From Brevibacillus panacihumi W25 (GTDB taxonomy: Bacteria > Bacillota > Bacilli > Brevibacillales > Brevibacillaceae), in contig NZ_KI629785.1 in NCBI RefSeq assembly GCF_000503775.1, positions 1,301,501 through 1,365,500 on the forward strand: a stretch of 64,000 bases of DNA. The letters run 5' to 3'. The notes below the pieces were generated by a model that was not told where the DNA came from, did no database searches, and saw nothing but the letters and a program-made list of their open reading frames with translations. Each line of letters starts with the position of its first letter. The first letter of the stretch is position 1. Below, in pieces: positions 51,414-60,375 of the stretch. Made by a program: the position numbers and the translations under genes.

Positions 51414-53098
51414 TGGTTTACCCAGCTATCGTGGTACATCAAGCCGCGCAGCGGATGGATGCCGACGCCTTCAACGGGCTTGCGGACCACGTTGAATTGT
51501 TTCTCGGTGTAGATCGGCACCCACCAGGCCTGGTCTACCACGTATTTTTGGATCTCTTTATACACGTCCTTGCGTGCTGCGCTGTCCACCGTCGTTCTGC
51601 CTTTCACCAGCAGTTCGTCCATTTTTGCGTCTTTGACATAGCTGAAGTTCAAGCCGTTGTCCGCTTGGCTGGAGTGCAGGAAGAGATAGAGCACATCCGG
51701 ATCATTCAGCGTGTAGCCCATCAGCGTCATATCGAAACTTCCCTTGGTGGCGGTATCCACCAGCGCGCCCCATTCCAGCGTCACGATATTCACCTCGACG
51801 CCGATGTCCTTGAGCATGGCCTGAATCAACTGGGAAGCCTGCGCCCATGTTCCCGTCTGCGTCAGAAGATCCAGCTTGAGCGGCTTGCCTCCTTTTTCAT
51901 ACAGTCCTTGCGCGTTTTTCGTATAGCCCGCTTTTTCCAACAACGCCTTGGCTTCTTCGACCTGGTATTTCAGACCGTAATCCATGACCCCTTCATCATA
52001 GCCGAACAAGGATGGCGGCAATGGCCCATAGGACACGACGCCCTCGCCCTGGATGACCGCCTTCATAATCGCTTCCTTGTTGATTGCTTTGTTCAAGGCC
52101 TGTCTCACTTCGATTTCCTGGAACGCCGGCCTGCGCGTGTTCAGCATGACGAACAGCCCCAAGCCGTTGCGCAGCATTTCTTTGACTTCGAACTGCGGAT
52201 TGTCCCGGTACTTGGCGACATCCTTGGCTACGACGCCTCGGGCGATGTCGATCGAACCGCTGTCCAGAGCCGCGAGCAAGGTTTGGTTCTCGCTGATAAA
52301 GCGATAGACGAGCCTGTCCGCGTATGGCGCCCCCTGATTTTGGAAAATCGGATCTGCCCAGGCGAACTCTTCGTTGCGCGTAAAGGAGATGGACTGTCCG
52401 TTCTCCCACTTTTCAAATTTCCACGGTCCCACTCCGACTGGCTGGCGTCCGTATTTGTCGCCCGCCTGTGCAATGGCCTGCAACGACAATGGCTGAAGCC
52501 ATCCCGGATCGCTGAGGAATTGCAGCAGCGGCGCAAACGGCTGCTTCAGATGCAGGACGAGGGTCGTATCATCCGGCGCTTCTACGGACTCTACCTCGGA
52601 CAGATTGCTGCCTGCCACTTTTGCTGCTGTCGCCGGATCGAGCGCGCGCTGGTACGTCTCTGCGATCGACTTGGCGGTCATGTCTGTCCCATCGTGAAAC
52701 TTCACGCCTGTGCGAATCTTGAACGTCCAGGTTTTGCCGTCCTCCGAAACTTCCCAGCTTTCCGCCAGATAGGGCTTGAATTCCAAGGTATCCGGGTCCT
52801 GCGTGACAAGACTCGCGCCCAGATTTCCAGCGATCTGGTTCGCCACGGCCATCCCTGTCTTGTGGATGTCCAGCTGGTCAGGTTCATTGGCGATGCCGAT
52901 CGTGATCGTTCCGCCTTTTTTCGGTTGGAGGTTGGCTGTCGCTGCCGGCGCTTCCGTGGACGTAGATGTGGTCGGCGTTCCCGATTCTGATGCTGGCGTA
53001 CTTGCTGGCGGTGTACTGCACCCGGCGATCAGCGAGAGCGACAGGGACACCATCGTTGCCGTGGAGAAAAGCTTTTTCAGGTGAGCTTTGGGTACCAT
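51410..53098 (-). CDS. Peptide ABC transporter substrate-binding lipoprotein (DppE/OppA-type)
   Basis: 562-residue SBP_bac_5 receptor. Signal peptide with lipobox LIAGC, then a Ser/Thr/Pro-rich linker (about 27-55), and the family start GGTITIGIANEPDQLDIHKTG. The blocks VKFHDGTDMTAKSIAETYQRALDP and GPWKFEKWENGQSISFTRNEEF are typical. It begins the operon. Nickel or metallophore receptors share this fold, and a Fur-like half-site upstream leaves that possibility open, but the linked peptidase favours peptides. Confidence 0.9.
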   Translation of the reverse strand: MVPKAHLKKLFSTATMVSLSLSLIAGCSTPPASTPASESGTPTTSTSTEAPAATANLQPKKGGTITIGIANEPDQLDIHKTGMAVANQIAGNLGASLVTQDPDTLEFKPYLAESWEVSEDGKTWTFKIRTGVKFHDGTDMTAKSIAETYQRALDPATAAKVAGSNLSEVESVEAPDDTTLVLHLKQPFAPLLQFLSDPGWLQPLSLQAIAQAGDKYGRQPVGVGPWKFEKWENGQSISFTRNEEFAWADPIFQNQGAPYADRLVYRFISENQTLLAALDSGSIDIARGVVAKDVAKYRDNPQFEVKEMLRNGLGLFVMLNTRRPAFQEIEVRQALNKAINKEAIMKAVIQGEGVVSYGPLPPSLFGYDEGVMDYGLKYQVEEAKALLEKAGYTKNAQGLYEKGGKPLKLDLLTQTGTWAQASQLIQAMLKDIGVEVNIVTLEWGALVDTATKGSFDMTLMGYTLNDPDVLYLFLHSSQADNGLNFSYVKDAKMDELLVKGRTTVDSAARKDVYKEIQKYVVDQAWWVPIYTEKQFNVVRKPVEGVGIHPLRGLMYHDSWVNQ

Positions 53099-53120
53099 GT
53101 GTCATCCTCCTACTAAAGAA

Positions 53121-53138
53121 AGTATCGTTATCATTTAC
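53121..53138. promoter_or_regulatory. Possible Fur-like box upstream of the peptide-binding protein
   Basis: Minus-strand AATGATAACGATACTTT shares TGATAACGAT with the good Fur box at 42054 but its second half is degraded. About 23 bases before the start codon. Confidence 0.3.
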
Positions 53139-53205
53139 AGTACCACTTTTCTAAAAATTTAGATTATTGAACATTTCTATAGGGTATAGACATCGGCTTA
53201 GTTCC

Positions 53206-53433
53206 AGCTGTAGTGGTGAGGAGGAAAAAGGGGAGAACGCTCCAGCGGGTTGGGATCTTTGCTGGGGGTCATTCCTGGCCGGCTCCATTCCAAAGGCGGA
53301 ACCGCGGCCAAAAGCAGCCGCTTCGAAGAAGTGATTCAGGGTTGGCCGCTGAATGCGTGTTCCGCCTTTTCCATTGCGCCTGGGTGAAGATCCCAAATGC
53401 CTCCGCTTTTCTCCCCTTTTTCCTCGACCAGCT
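53206..53433 (+). repeat. Intact 228-bp inverted-repeat element (copy C)
   Basis: Same length and ends (AGCTG...CAGCT) and the same inner and outer arms as copy B, about 90 percent or more similar by eye. It lies 113 bases after the stop of the opuCD-like gene and before the peptide-binding protein gene. Confidence 0.88.
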
Positions 53434-53545
53434 TTGCTGCGTCATTCCGACATTCTTTGCAAGACTCTCCAGATGTGTTGTAAAAAAGATTTGCCACATA
53501 AACATTAAAAAGCTGCCCCATTTGGGACAGCACTTTGTAATTCCC

Positions 53546-54205
53546 CTATTTCTGCGCCTTCGCCGTCTGCAAGCGGAAGTTGGCGCGCTTTTCGATTTTG
53601 CCGAGGATCAGATCGACCAGAATCACGAGCAGCGCGGCTGGGATCGCCCCGGCCAGCACCTTCTGATCGTCTGTCGTGACGATTCCGCGCATGATCATTT
53701 CTCCGAGTCCGCCGGCGCCGACGAAGGTAGCCATTGTCGCAGCCCCGATGGAGACCACCGTAGCGACACGAATTCCCGTCAGAATGATCGGCATAGCCAA
53801 CGGTATTTTCACCTTGGTCAAAAGCTGCAGCTTGGTCATGCCCATCCCGGTGCCTGCTTCTATCAAATTCTTGTTGACGTTTTCCAGCCCGGCGTACGTG
53901 TTCTGGACGATAGGCAAAAGCGAATAGAGAGCCAATGCCGTGATCGCTGTCCCGTAGCCGAGACCTAAAAAAATCATGACGATCAGCAAAAGTGAGATCG
54001 TAGGGATGGTTTGGATTGCGTTAATCGTAGTCTGGATCATGAATGCGACACGCTGATTGCGGGTCATCCAGATGGCCAGCGGGACACCCACTGCGATCGC
54101 AATCAAGATCGCGCTTGCGCTCATAAAGAGATGTTCTCCCGTAAAAGCCAGCAGCTGTTTCCAGGAGCTCGCAAATACTCCCAAGGTCCCGATCAAGAGA
54201 TCCAT
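53546..54205 (-). CDS. opuCD: Osmoprotectant ABC transporter permease (OpuCD-like)
   Basis: 219-residue permease of the glycine betaine/carnitine/choline type. Six spans, with TTINAIQTIPTISLLLIVMIFLGLGYGTAIT and the EAA loop NLIEAGTGMGMTKLQLLTKVKIPLAMP. Last gene of the opuCA-CB-CC-CD order. The partner permease is at 55156. Start ATG has a GGAAAGGAGGC site. Confidence 0.9.
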   Translation of the reverse strand: MDLLIGTLGVFASSWKQLLAFTGEHLFMSASAILIAIAVGVPLAIWMTRNQRVAFMIQTTINAIQTIPTISLLLIVMIFLGLGYGTAITALALYSLLPIVQNTYAGLENVNKNLIEAGTGMGMTKLQLLTKVKIPLAMPIILTGIRVATVVSIGAATMATFVGAGGLGEMIMRGIVTTDDQKVLAGAIPAALLVILVDLILGKIEKRANFRLQTAKAQK

Positions 54206-54236
54206 CGCATCTGCCTCCTTTCCATCAAGCCTTCTC

Positions 54237-55139
54237 TTACTTCTGGATCAATCCGTGTTCAAGCAAAAATTCGCGGGCGATTGCCGCCGGGTCTTTCTTT
54301 TCGATATCCGCCTGATAGTTCAAGGCAGTCATGGTCTGGGTATCAATCTTGCCTGCCAGCTTGTTGATGACCTCTTCCAACTGCGGATACTTCTTCAACG
54401 TGTCATTGCGGACGACAGGAGAAGCGCCGTATGGCGGGGAGAAAAGCTTGTCATCCTCCAGGGTAACGAGATTGTACTCCTTCAGCCGCGAATCAGTCGA
54501 ATACGCAAGAACAATATCTACTTCTTTCGTGTCTACTGCCTTGTATACCAATCCGATATCCATCGGCGTTGTTTTGCCAAACTGGAAGCCGTATTCCTGG
54601 ATAAACGCCTGGTAACCGTCATTGGGCCGCTCGAGCCAGCTTGAATCCGTACCCAGGCTCAGCTCCTTGGCATGCGCTGCCAGATCCGAGATTTTTTGCA
54701 GATTGTACTTGTCAGCCAATTCCTTGCGCACCGTGAAGACGTAGGTGTTTTCAAAGCCATACGAAGGGAACCACAGCTGGTCGAATTTCTCGGCCACGCC
54801 GTTCTTCACCAGATCAAATGCCTCCTGCGGGTCCTTGCTGAACTCCTCCAACCCGAGACTGCTCGTGATGTCCGTCCCGACATAGCGGACTGCGGAGATC
54901 TGGATGTCGTTATTTTGCATGGCCTTCAACACAACCGGTGTAGCGCCCAGGCCGCCTACCAGCTCTGTTTTCAGGTCGGAATTGCCCTCGATCACCTGCT
55001 GCAGCATATGCGCCAGAATCGTTTGCTCCGAGGTGGGCTGATGCCCGATTTTGACGACGTCGCCGGAGCTGCATCCCGTCGCCAGCAGTAGAGATAATCC
55101 TGTTATGATCAGTGCTTTTATCCAATTGCTATTCTTCAT
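54237..55139 (-). CDS. opuCC: Osmoprotectant-binding lipoprotein (OpuCC-like)
   Basis: 300 residues from the ATG at 55139 after GGGGGAAACG. Lipoprotein signal MKNSNWIKALIITGLSLLLA then TGC lipobox. OpuAC-type fold: KIGHQPTSEQTILAHMLQQVIE, KTELVGGLGATPVVLKAMQNNDIQISAVRY, and DIVLAYSTDSRLKEYNLVTLEDDK. Binds quaternary ammonium or related compatible solutes outside the cell. Confidence 0.9.
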   Translation of the reverse strand: MKNSNWIKALIITGLSLLLATGCSSGDVVKIGHQPTSEQTILAHMLQQVIEGNSDLKTELVGGLGATPVVLKAMQNNDIQISAVRYVGTDITSSLGLEEFSKDPQEAFDLVKNGVAEKFDQLWFPSYGFENTYVFTVRKELADKYNLQKISDLAAHAKELSLGTDSSWLERPNDGYQAFIQEYGFQFGKTTPMDIGLVYKAVDTKEVDIVLAYSTDSRLKEYNLVTLEDDKLFSPPYGASPVVRNDTLKKYPQLEEVINKLAGKIDTQTMTALNYQADIEKKDPAAIAREFLLEHGLIQK

Positions 55140-55155
55140 CTTGAACGTTTCCCCC

Positions 55156-55806
55156 TCAATTGGCACGCTTTATCTTTAATCCTTTCGGCGTGCACATCTT
55201 CTGAATATTTCGTGTAAGCAAGTCAGCAATCGTCGCCAGCATTGCGGTTGCAAGCGCACCTGTAATCATCATATTGTCGTTTGCAAGCCCAAGTCCGGTA
55301 AATACCAGGTAGCCGAGTCCGCCGCCGCCGATGACAGCCGCCAGCGTGGCCCAACTGATGGTATAGATCGTTGCTGTTCGAAACCCTCCCATAATAATCG
55401 AGATCGCCATCGGCAACTCGATCTTCCACAAAATTTGAAAACTGGTCATGCCCATGCCGCGTGCCGCTTCGATCAAGGCCGGGTCCACTTCGCGAATCCC
55501 CGTATACGTGTTGCGCAGCATCGGCAAAAGCGAATAGAGAAACAATGCGACAATCGCCGGTACTGCCCCGATTCCGAGCAACGGAATCATCAGCCCCAGC
55601 AGGGCAAGGCTCGGAATGGTCTGTAAAATATTCACAAACCCGATGACATAGGTATTGATCTTTTCCGTTCGTGTCAGCAGAATGCCGAGCGGTACAGCGA
55701 TCAAAAAGCCTCCAGCTACCGCGATCAAGGAGATGTAGCTGTGTTCCCAAAGCAGTTTGAGCACCAGATCATATCTATCTGTAAAAAATTGGATAAGTCC
55801 ACTCAT
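55156..55806 (-). CDS. opuCB: Osmoprotectant ABC transporter permease (OpuCB-like)
   Basis: 216-residue permease, similar to the 53546 gene product: VNILQTIPSLALLGLMIPLLGIGAVPAIVALFLYSLLPMLRNTYTGIREVDPALIEAARGMGMTSFQILWKIELP covers the core and EAA loop (quoted in part by its ends: VNILQTIPSL and EAARGMGMTSFQILWKIELP). Its start follows the ATPase stop by 15 bases. Confidence 0.9.
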   Translation of the reverse strand: MSGLIQFFTDRYDLVLKLLWEHSYISLIAVAGGFLIAVPLGILLTRTEKINTYVIGFVNILQTIPSLALLGLMIPLLGIGAVPAIVALFLYSLLPMLRNTYTGIREVDPALIEAARGMGMTSFQILWKIELPMAISIIMGGFRTATIYTISWATLAAVIGGGGLGYLVFTGLGLANDNMMITGALATAMLATIADLLTRNIQKMCTPKGLKIKRAN

Positions 55807-55821
55807 CCCCTCACCCCATTT

Positions 55822-56616
55822 CTATGAAATACTCCATTTGGGGAGCGTCGCCGCTTTTTTGGACACGTTTGGATGAAGCTCCTTCACCTTGCGCAGGCGC
55901 TTGGCCCCGATAAAGTTCACCACGAACTCGTTGGCTGGATGCTGCAGCAATTGTTCGGGAGTATCCAGCTGGACGACCTCCCCGTCGTTCATCAGGCAGA
56001 TGCGATCCGCAATTTTGATCGCCTCGTCCATATCATGGGTGACGAACACAATGGTTTTGTTGATCGTCTTTTGCAAACGCACGAACTCGTCCTGCAATTG
56101 TTCTCTGCTGATCGGGTCCAACGCGCTGAATGGCTCATCCATCAGGATAATCGGAGGATCGGCTGCCATCGCGCGTATTACCCCTACACGCTGCTGCTGG
56201 CCGCCGCTCAGCTCAGCCGGATAGCGGTTTTTGAACACCTTGGGATCGAGCCCCACCATGTCCAGCAGCTCATCTACCTTTTGCTCGATTTTGGCTCGAT
56301 CCTGCTTTTTCAGCTTGGGGACCAGGGCCACATTTTCTCCGATGGTCATATGCGGGAATAGCGCGATCTGCTGGATCACATACCCGATGCTGCGGCGCAG
56401 CTCCACGGGATCAGCCAAAGAGATGTCCTCTCCGTTGATCTCGATTTTGCCTGCTGTCGGCTCGATCAGGCGATTGATCATTTTCATGGTCGTCGTCTTC
56501 CCGCAGCCGCTGGGGCCGATCAGGACAAACAGCTCGCCTGCTTTGATCTGAAGATCCAGACTTTTGATAATGGAGGTATTGCCAATGCTTTTTTCCACTT
56601 GGTGAAAGGAAATCAT
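55822..56616 (-). CDS. opuCA: Osmoprotectant ABC transporter ATP-binding protein (OpuCA-like, no CBS pair)
   Basis: 264 residues from the ATG at 56616 after GAAGGAG. Walker A GPSGCGKTT (34-42), Q-loop IQQIALFPHMT, signature LSGGQQQRVGVIRAM, Walker B IILMDEPFSALD, switch His FVTHDMDEA. It stops shortly after the ATPase domain and so lacks the C-terminal CBS pair that in other OpuA/OpuC ATPases senses ionic strength or c-di-AMP. Control by c-di-AMP here is instead at the riboswitch upstream. Confidence 0.92.
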   Translation of the reverse strand: MISFHQVEKSIGNTSIIKSLDLQIKAGELFVLIGPSGCGKTTTMKMINRLIEPTAGKIEINGEDISLADPVELRRSIGYVIQQIALFPHMTIGENVALVPKLKKQDRAKIEQKVDELLDMVGLDPKVFKNRYPAELSGGQQQRVGVIRAMAADPPIILMDEPFSALDPISREQLQDEFVRLQKTINKTIVFVTHDMDEAIKIADRICLMNDGEVVQLDTPEQLLQHPANEFVVNFIGAKRLRKVKELHPNVSKKAATLPKWSIS

Positions 56617-56642
56617 AAGCACCACTCCTTCGATAAAATTTA

Positions 56643-56718
56643 TGGAAAGAAAAAGAGTCGAACCACTGCGCGCGCCAGGAAAGGCCATCCCGGCGAAAGC
56701 AGTATTTCGACTCTTTTC
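56643..56718 (-). terminator. Intrinsic terminator of the c-di-AMP riboswitch ahead of opuCA
   Basis: Minus-strand AAAAGAGTCGAAATACTGC pairs with GCAGTGGTTCGACTCTTTT and ends in TTTTTCTTT. It is between the aptamer and the opuCA ribosome binding site. Confidence 0.8.
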
Positions 56719-56831
56719 TCACATACAAATATGAGGAAATAAGCTTGCATATTCACTGAATGAAAGCCCAAATAGAGCTGCCAATCATGCGATGAAAAAG
56801 CAAGCAAACAAACGTAGATTGTATGCAAATT

Positions 56832-56952
56832 TCTGCTTTAGCCGACGAGGTTAGCTGACGGGTAGGATGGCAGTTAGCATCCCTTCTGCTTGCACAGAAT
56901 TAACCCCAAAGATGGTTCCCCCGTTTTCGTCTGGAGACGAAACTAGGCCCGA
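56832..56952 (-). promoter_or_regulatory. c-di-AMP riboswitch (ydaO/yuaA class) upstream of the opuC operon
   Basis: Same ordered blocks as at 2083: GGGGGAACCATC, TTGGGGTTAAT, a variable GCAGAAGGGATGC arm, and CTACCCGTCAGCTAACCTCG. The two copies are 121 bases each and differ mainly in the variable loops, where compensating changes keep the stems (for example GTCTGGAGACG against GTCCTGAACGG at the terminal arm). Confidence 0.9.
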
Positions 56953-56992
56953 TATGAAATTAGTGAAGGTTTTCGTATTGCTAATGTCTTTC

Positions 56993-57021
56993 AGTTTACC
57001 ATAATGCGATCGTCGCCTCAA
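56993..57021 (-). promoter_or_regulatory. Candidate sigma-A promoter of the opuC riboswitch transcript
   Basis: Minus-strand TTGAGG-N17-TAAACT, 4 of 6 matches in each hexamer, placing the start about 30 bases before the aptamer. An overlapping TTGAAA-N18-TTATGG is a weaker alternative. 57030-57160 holds only an AGTTAACCGTAAT stretch that also occurs near 2338, upstream of the other riboswitch. Confidence 0.4.
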
Positions 57022-57160
57022 TTTTCAAAAAACGCCGTATAACTCCCTCTGACTCTCTCAAAGGGAGTTAACCGTAATCAGTTGACTCTTTCTTCCGAAT
57101 ACTCGGGAATCCTTCCAAATCCTTCCCGGACTCGTCGAACTTTTGCCGACATGTTAAGCC

Positions 57161-58054
57161 TCATTGTAAAAGATGCAGCAAAAATGTCAGGGTCCCGACG
57201 CTCATCACTGTCGTGATCAGCACGCTGCTGGAGACAAACTGCGGTCTGGCGTTGAACTGGATGGCGTACATCGCCGTGGTGGCCGCTGACGGCATGGCTG
57301 CCAGAATGACCAGAACCTTCTGCAAAAGAGGATCAATCGGAAACAGCAGACAGATCAAATAAGCGAGCACAGGCGAGGCGATCAAGCGAATGACGCTGGC
57401 GATACTCAGGCCCTTCCACTCCAGCCCCTTCGCTGATACATTGGCAAGCTGCATGCCAAGGATGAGCATGACGACGGGGATGGCTGCCTGTGCGACCAGG
57501 TCTATCGCCTGATAATAGCTCTCCGGGATCACGATTTGGAATTGTTGAAACAAAATCGCGACGATGACAGCGTGGTTGGAGGGCTGCTTGAGGACCATCT
57601 TGATCGCGTCCTTGGCGCCGCCCTTGCCGCGAGAGGCGAAATAGACGCCAAACACGCCCATGATAATCGCGTGAAAGACCATGATCTGCACCGCGTAGTT
57701 GAATCCTGCCTCGCCATAGGCGAACAGGATGATCGGCGTACCGTAGTTTCCGCTGTTCATGAATGCGGTGGACAGCATCATCGCGCTCTCCTGCTGCTTG
57801 TCGTACTTGAAGCATTTTGCCGTGATTTGCGTGATCACGATCAGCCCGATGGTCAACAGCATGGAGATGATCACGATGTAGAACAACTGCAGGTCAAGCG
57901 GTGTTTTGTAAAAGGTGCGAAATACAAGAGCCGTAGACAGCACGTATATGGCAAGTGTCGAGATGGGCTTGAGATCCAGCTTGTAGACCCGCTGTAGGAT
58001 GTAGCCACTGAGGAAAATCAGCAATACCGGTAAAATGACTTGAAAAAAAATCAT
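57161..58054 (-). CDS. AEC-family (auxin efflux carrier-like) transporter
   Basis: 297 residues, about ten spans in two repeats. FLSGYILQRVYKLDLKPISTLAIYVLSTALVF at the start, the conserved AFMNSGNYGTPIILFAYGEAGFNYAVQI block near 106-133, and MPSAATTAMYAIQFN near the C terminus are AEC signatures. Bacterial members carry malate, malonate or other organic acids. It appears to be a single gene. No regulator is adjacent. Confidence 0.88.
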   Translation of the reverse strand: MIFFQVILPVLLIFLSGYILQRVYKLDLKPISTLAIYVLSTALVFRTFYKTPLDLQLFYIVIISMLLTIGLIVITQITAKCFKYDKQQESAMMLSTAFMNSGNYGTPIILFAYGEAGFNYAVQIMVFHAIIMGVFGVYFASRGKGGAKDAIKMVLKQPSNHAVIVAILFQQFQIVIPESYYQAIDLVAQAAIPVVMLILGMQLANVSAKGLEWKGLSIASVIRLIASPVLAYLICLLFPIDPLLQKVLVILAAMPSAATTAMYAIQFNARPQFVSSSVLITTVMSVGTLTFLLHLLQ

Positions 58055-58112
58055 ATGAGTTCCCTACTTCCGCTTCGATTCACATCCATGCTTTAGTATA
58101 CCAGAGCGAAAG

Positions 58113-58160
58113 CAAAAAAGGCCGATCACGCCCCATTTTTTGTGGAGCGAAATCAGCCTG
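58113..58160 (-). terminator. Intrinsic terminator after the solute-binding protein gene
   Basis: Minus-strand AGGCTGATTTCGC pairs with GCGTGATCGGCCT and runs into TTTTTTG, 10 bases after the stop at 58171. Confidence 0.8.
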
Positions 58161-58170
58161 AACAGGTCTT

Positions 58171-59829
58171 TTATTCCTTCCATTCCACCGCTGCAATGCT
58201 TTCCGAACCCGTCGGATGCAACACGTACCCAGACAGTCCTGCCCTTGCCGCCATCATCGGCTTGGCATGGGCGAGCGGAATCATCGGCGCGTCTTCAAAC
58301 AGCAATTCCTGTGCTTTTTTGTACATGTCGATCCGTTTTTGATGATCGACCGTCGACGCCGCCTCTACCAGAATGTCTTGAACCTCCTTGTTTTTGTAGC
58401 GCATCCGATTCTCATTGGGATTGAACAAGACGTTCAGGAAGTTGTCCGGATCGCCATTGTCCCCTGTCCAGCCCAAGAGGTACATATCCTGCTCCCCTTG
58501 CCTGATCTTCGCCAGATAGGTCGCCCACTCCATCGTGACAATCTGGGCGTCGATGCCGATCTTGGCGAAATCCTGCTGCAGCGCCTCAGCGATCTTCTGC
58601 CCTTCCGTCATGTATTGACGCGGAACAGGCATCGCCCACAAGGTTGTTTTAAATCCATTGGGGTAGCCTGCCTCTGCAAGGAGCTGCTTCGCTTTTTCCA
58701 AATCATAAGGGCGATCCTGAATAGCATCATTATAGCCCCATACAGATGGCGGCGTCGCGTTGACGGCTGGCTCTGCGCTGCCGCCGTAAAAAGCATCCAC
58801 TATCCCCTGCTTGTCGACGGCATAGGCAACGGCCTGACGCACCTTTTGGTTGTCAAACGGCTTTTTCTCCACGTTAAACGCGAGATACGCCACGTTCATA
58901 GGCGGACGATCCAGAAGTTGCAGCTCGGCGTTTCCTTTTACAGACTCGGCGTCATCAGGGTTTAGTCCGTCCATCAGGTCGATCTCGCCGGAGACGAGCG
59001 CAGTCAGACGGGCTGTATTGTCGGGAATCACCTTGAATACCGCTTCTTCCAGCTTCGGCACTCCCGGCTGCCAGTACTGCTCATTCTTTTTCAATGTAAT
59101 GGTCTCATTGCGCTTCCACTCTACAAAGACAAACGGTCCGGTCCCGACCGGATTTTCCTTGAAGCCCAAGCCGTGCTTTTGCAGGGCGGCAGGAGAAGCG
59201 ATGGCGAACGCAGGCATGGCCAGGTTGTTGAGGAACGGAGAGAGCGGTTTTTTCAGTTTGAACTCGACGGTGTGCGGGTCGATAGCTTTGACGCTTTCAA
59301 TGATGTGTCCTTCCTCTCCCTTAAACCCGCCAAACATGTCGTTGTAATAGGAAAAGCTGACTTCGCCGTGCAACGGATGATTTTTGTCCATCCAGCGCTC
59401 GAAGTTGAATACGACAGCGTCGGCGTTGAAATCCGTACCGTCGTGGAATTTGATTCCCTGGCGAAGCTGGAAGGTATACGTAAGCCCGTCCGGAGCGATC
59501 TCCCACTTCTCTGCCAGTCCCGGACGGATATTGGTATTGTCCGGTTCAAAATTGAGCAGCGTCTCCAGCACATTGACAGTCACCTTGAACGATTCGCTGT
59601 CCGTGGCAGCGATCGCATCCAGCGTCACGGAATCCCCGCCCCGTCCGATAATCAGTTTTTGCTCTTTGACAGGCTGGTTCGCAGCAGGCTGTGCCTGTTC
59701 AGACGTCTGTGCTGCCTCTCCTGTTGGAGGGCTGGCGCTGTTTGGCGGTGCCGAAGGAGAACATCCCGCAGCAAACAGTCCAACTGCCAGCGTTAGCGAG
59801 TACCAAACATTTCGATTCCATTCCATCAT
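58171..59829 (-). CDS. Peptide/nickel-type ABC substrate-binding lipoprotein, orphan
   Basis: 552 residues from the ATG at 59829 after AAAGGAGAC. Signal with lipobox FAAGC, a Pro/Ala/Gln-rich linker, then GRGGDSVTLDAIAATDSESF. Typical SBP_bac_5 blocks: IKFHDGTDFNADAVVFNFERW and GTGPFVFVEWKRNETITLKKNEQYW. It has no permease or ATPase beside it and ends at its own terminator, so it must serve a transporter encoded elsewhere. Its ligand is unknown; dipeptides are usual. Confidence 0.9.
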   Translation of the reverse strand: MMEWNRNVWYSLTLAVGLFAAGCSPSAPPNSASPPTGEAAQTSEQAQPAANQPVKEQKLIIGRGGDSVTLDAIAATDSESFKVTVNVLETLLNFEPDNTNIRPGLAEKWEIAPDGLTYTFQLRQGIKFHDGTDFNADAVVFNFERWMDKNHPLHGEVSFSYYNDMFGGFKGEEGHIIESVKAIDPHTVEFKLKKPLSPFLNNLAMPAFAIASPAALQKHGLGFKENPVGTGPFVFVEWKRNETITLKKNEQYWQPGVPKLEEAVFKVIPDNTARLTALVSGEIDLMDGLNPDDAESVKGNAELQLLDRPPMNVAYLAFNVEKKPFDNQKVRQAVAYAVDKQGIVDAFYGGSAEPAVNATPPSVWGYNDAIQDRPYDLEKAKQLLAEAGYPNGFKTTLWAMPVPRQYMTEGQKIAEALQQDFAKIGIDAQIVTMEWATYLAKIRQGEQDMYLLGWTGDNGDPDNFLNVLFNPNENRMRYKNKEVQDILVEAASTVDHQKRIDMYKKAQELLFEDAPMIPLAHAKPMMAARAGLSGYVLHPTGSESIAAVEWKE

Positions 59830-59913
59830 GGGCCGTTGTCTCCTTTCCTGGTTCATGAAGTAAATGGTAGCCGAAGTATTTGTAAAATACAATATATTCA
59901 GTAAATTTTACCC

Positions 59914-59941
59914 AAATTCCTGAAGCATGTCTTCAGGAATA
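59914..59941 (-). terminator. Hairpin terminator after the small unknown gene
   Basis: Minus-strand ATTCCTGAAG, loop ACATG, CTTCAGGAAT then TTGGG: a perfect 9-10-bp stem just after the stop at 59948, with a short T tail. Confidence 0.55.
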
Positions 59942-59947
59942 ATCGCG

Positions 59948-60283
59948 TTACTCAGGGAAGTAGCCTTTTGAGGCATCAAGCAGCCCTTCCAGTTGCGTGA
60001 CGGCGGAAAAAAACTCAGGATGTGCATCCTGGTTCTGCTCTGCCAGATCCTTCAGGTCGCTATATGCTTCCGACAGACGGAAAAAAGGGGCGTCTAGGTT
60101 GGGCTTTCTCTCGTGGGGAAGCTCCGTCATCACCATATTGGTTTCCAGGTAAAAGGTATCCGCCGAAACATGCTCAATGTCGTTTTTGACTTCCTGCAGT
60201 ACATTTTGAAGTTCGCTGGGGAGGATCTCCTGATGCTTCAGCAAATTGTCAACAACAGTGAGGACGTACTCTTTTTTGGTCAA
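59948..60283 (-). CDS. Small acidic protein of unknown function
   Basis: 111 residues, soluble, no signal peptide or membrane span. It begins MTKKEYVLTVVDNLLKHQEIL and looks all-helical and acidic (pI low by composition), with a possible short coiled coil (ELQNVLQEVKNDIEHV). I do not recognise it. A hairpin follows and the 228-bp element lies upstream, so it is probably transcribed alone. Coding is supported by its own start site region and normal codon use. Confidence 0.65.
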   Translation of the reverse strand: MTKKEYVLTVVDNLLKHQEILPSELQNVLQEVKNDIEHVSADTFYLETNMVMTELPHERKPNLDAPFFRLSEAYSDLKDLAEQNQDAHPEFFSAVTQLEGLLDASKGYFPE

Positions 60284-60375
60284 GGCAGCTCGTCATCCTT
60301 TCGTCTTTCCTGTCTCCTTACTTTGCCCAGAGCTGCTTCCATTTACTCCTAGTGAGACTTGAGTACCGTTGGTCA

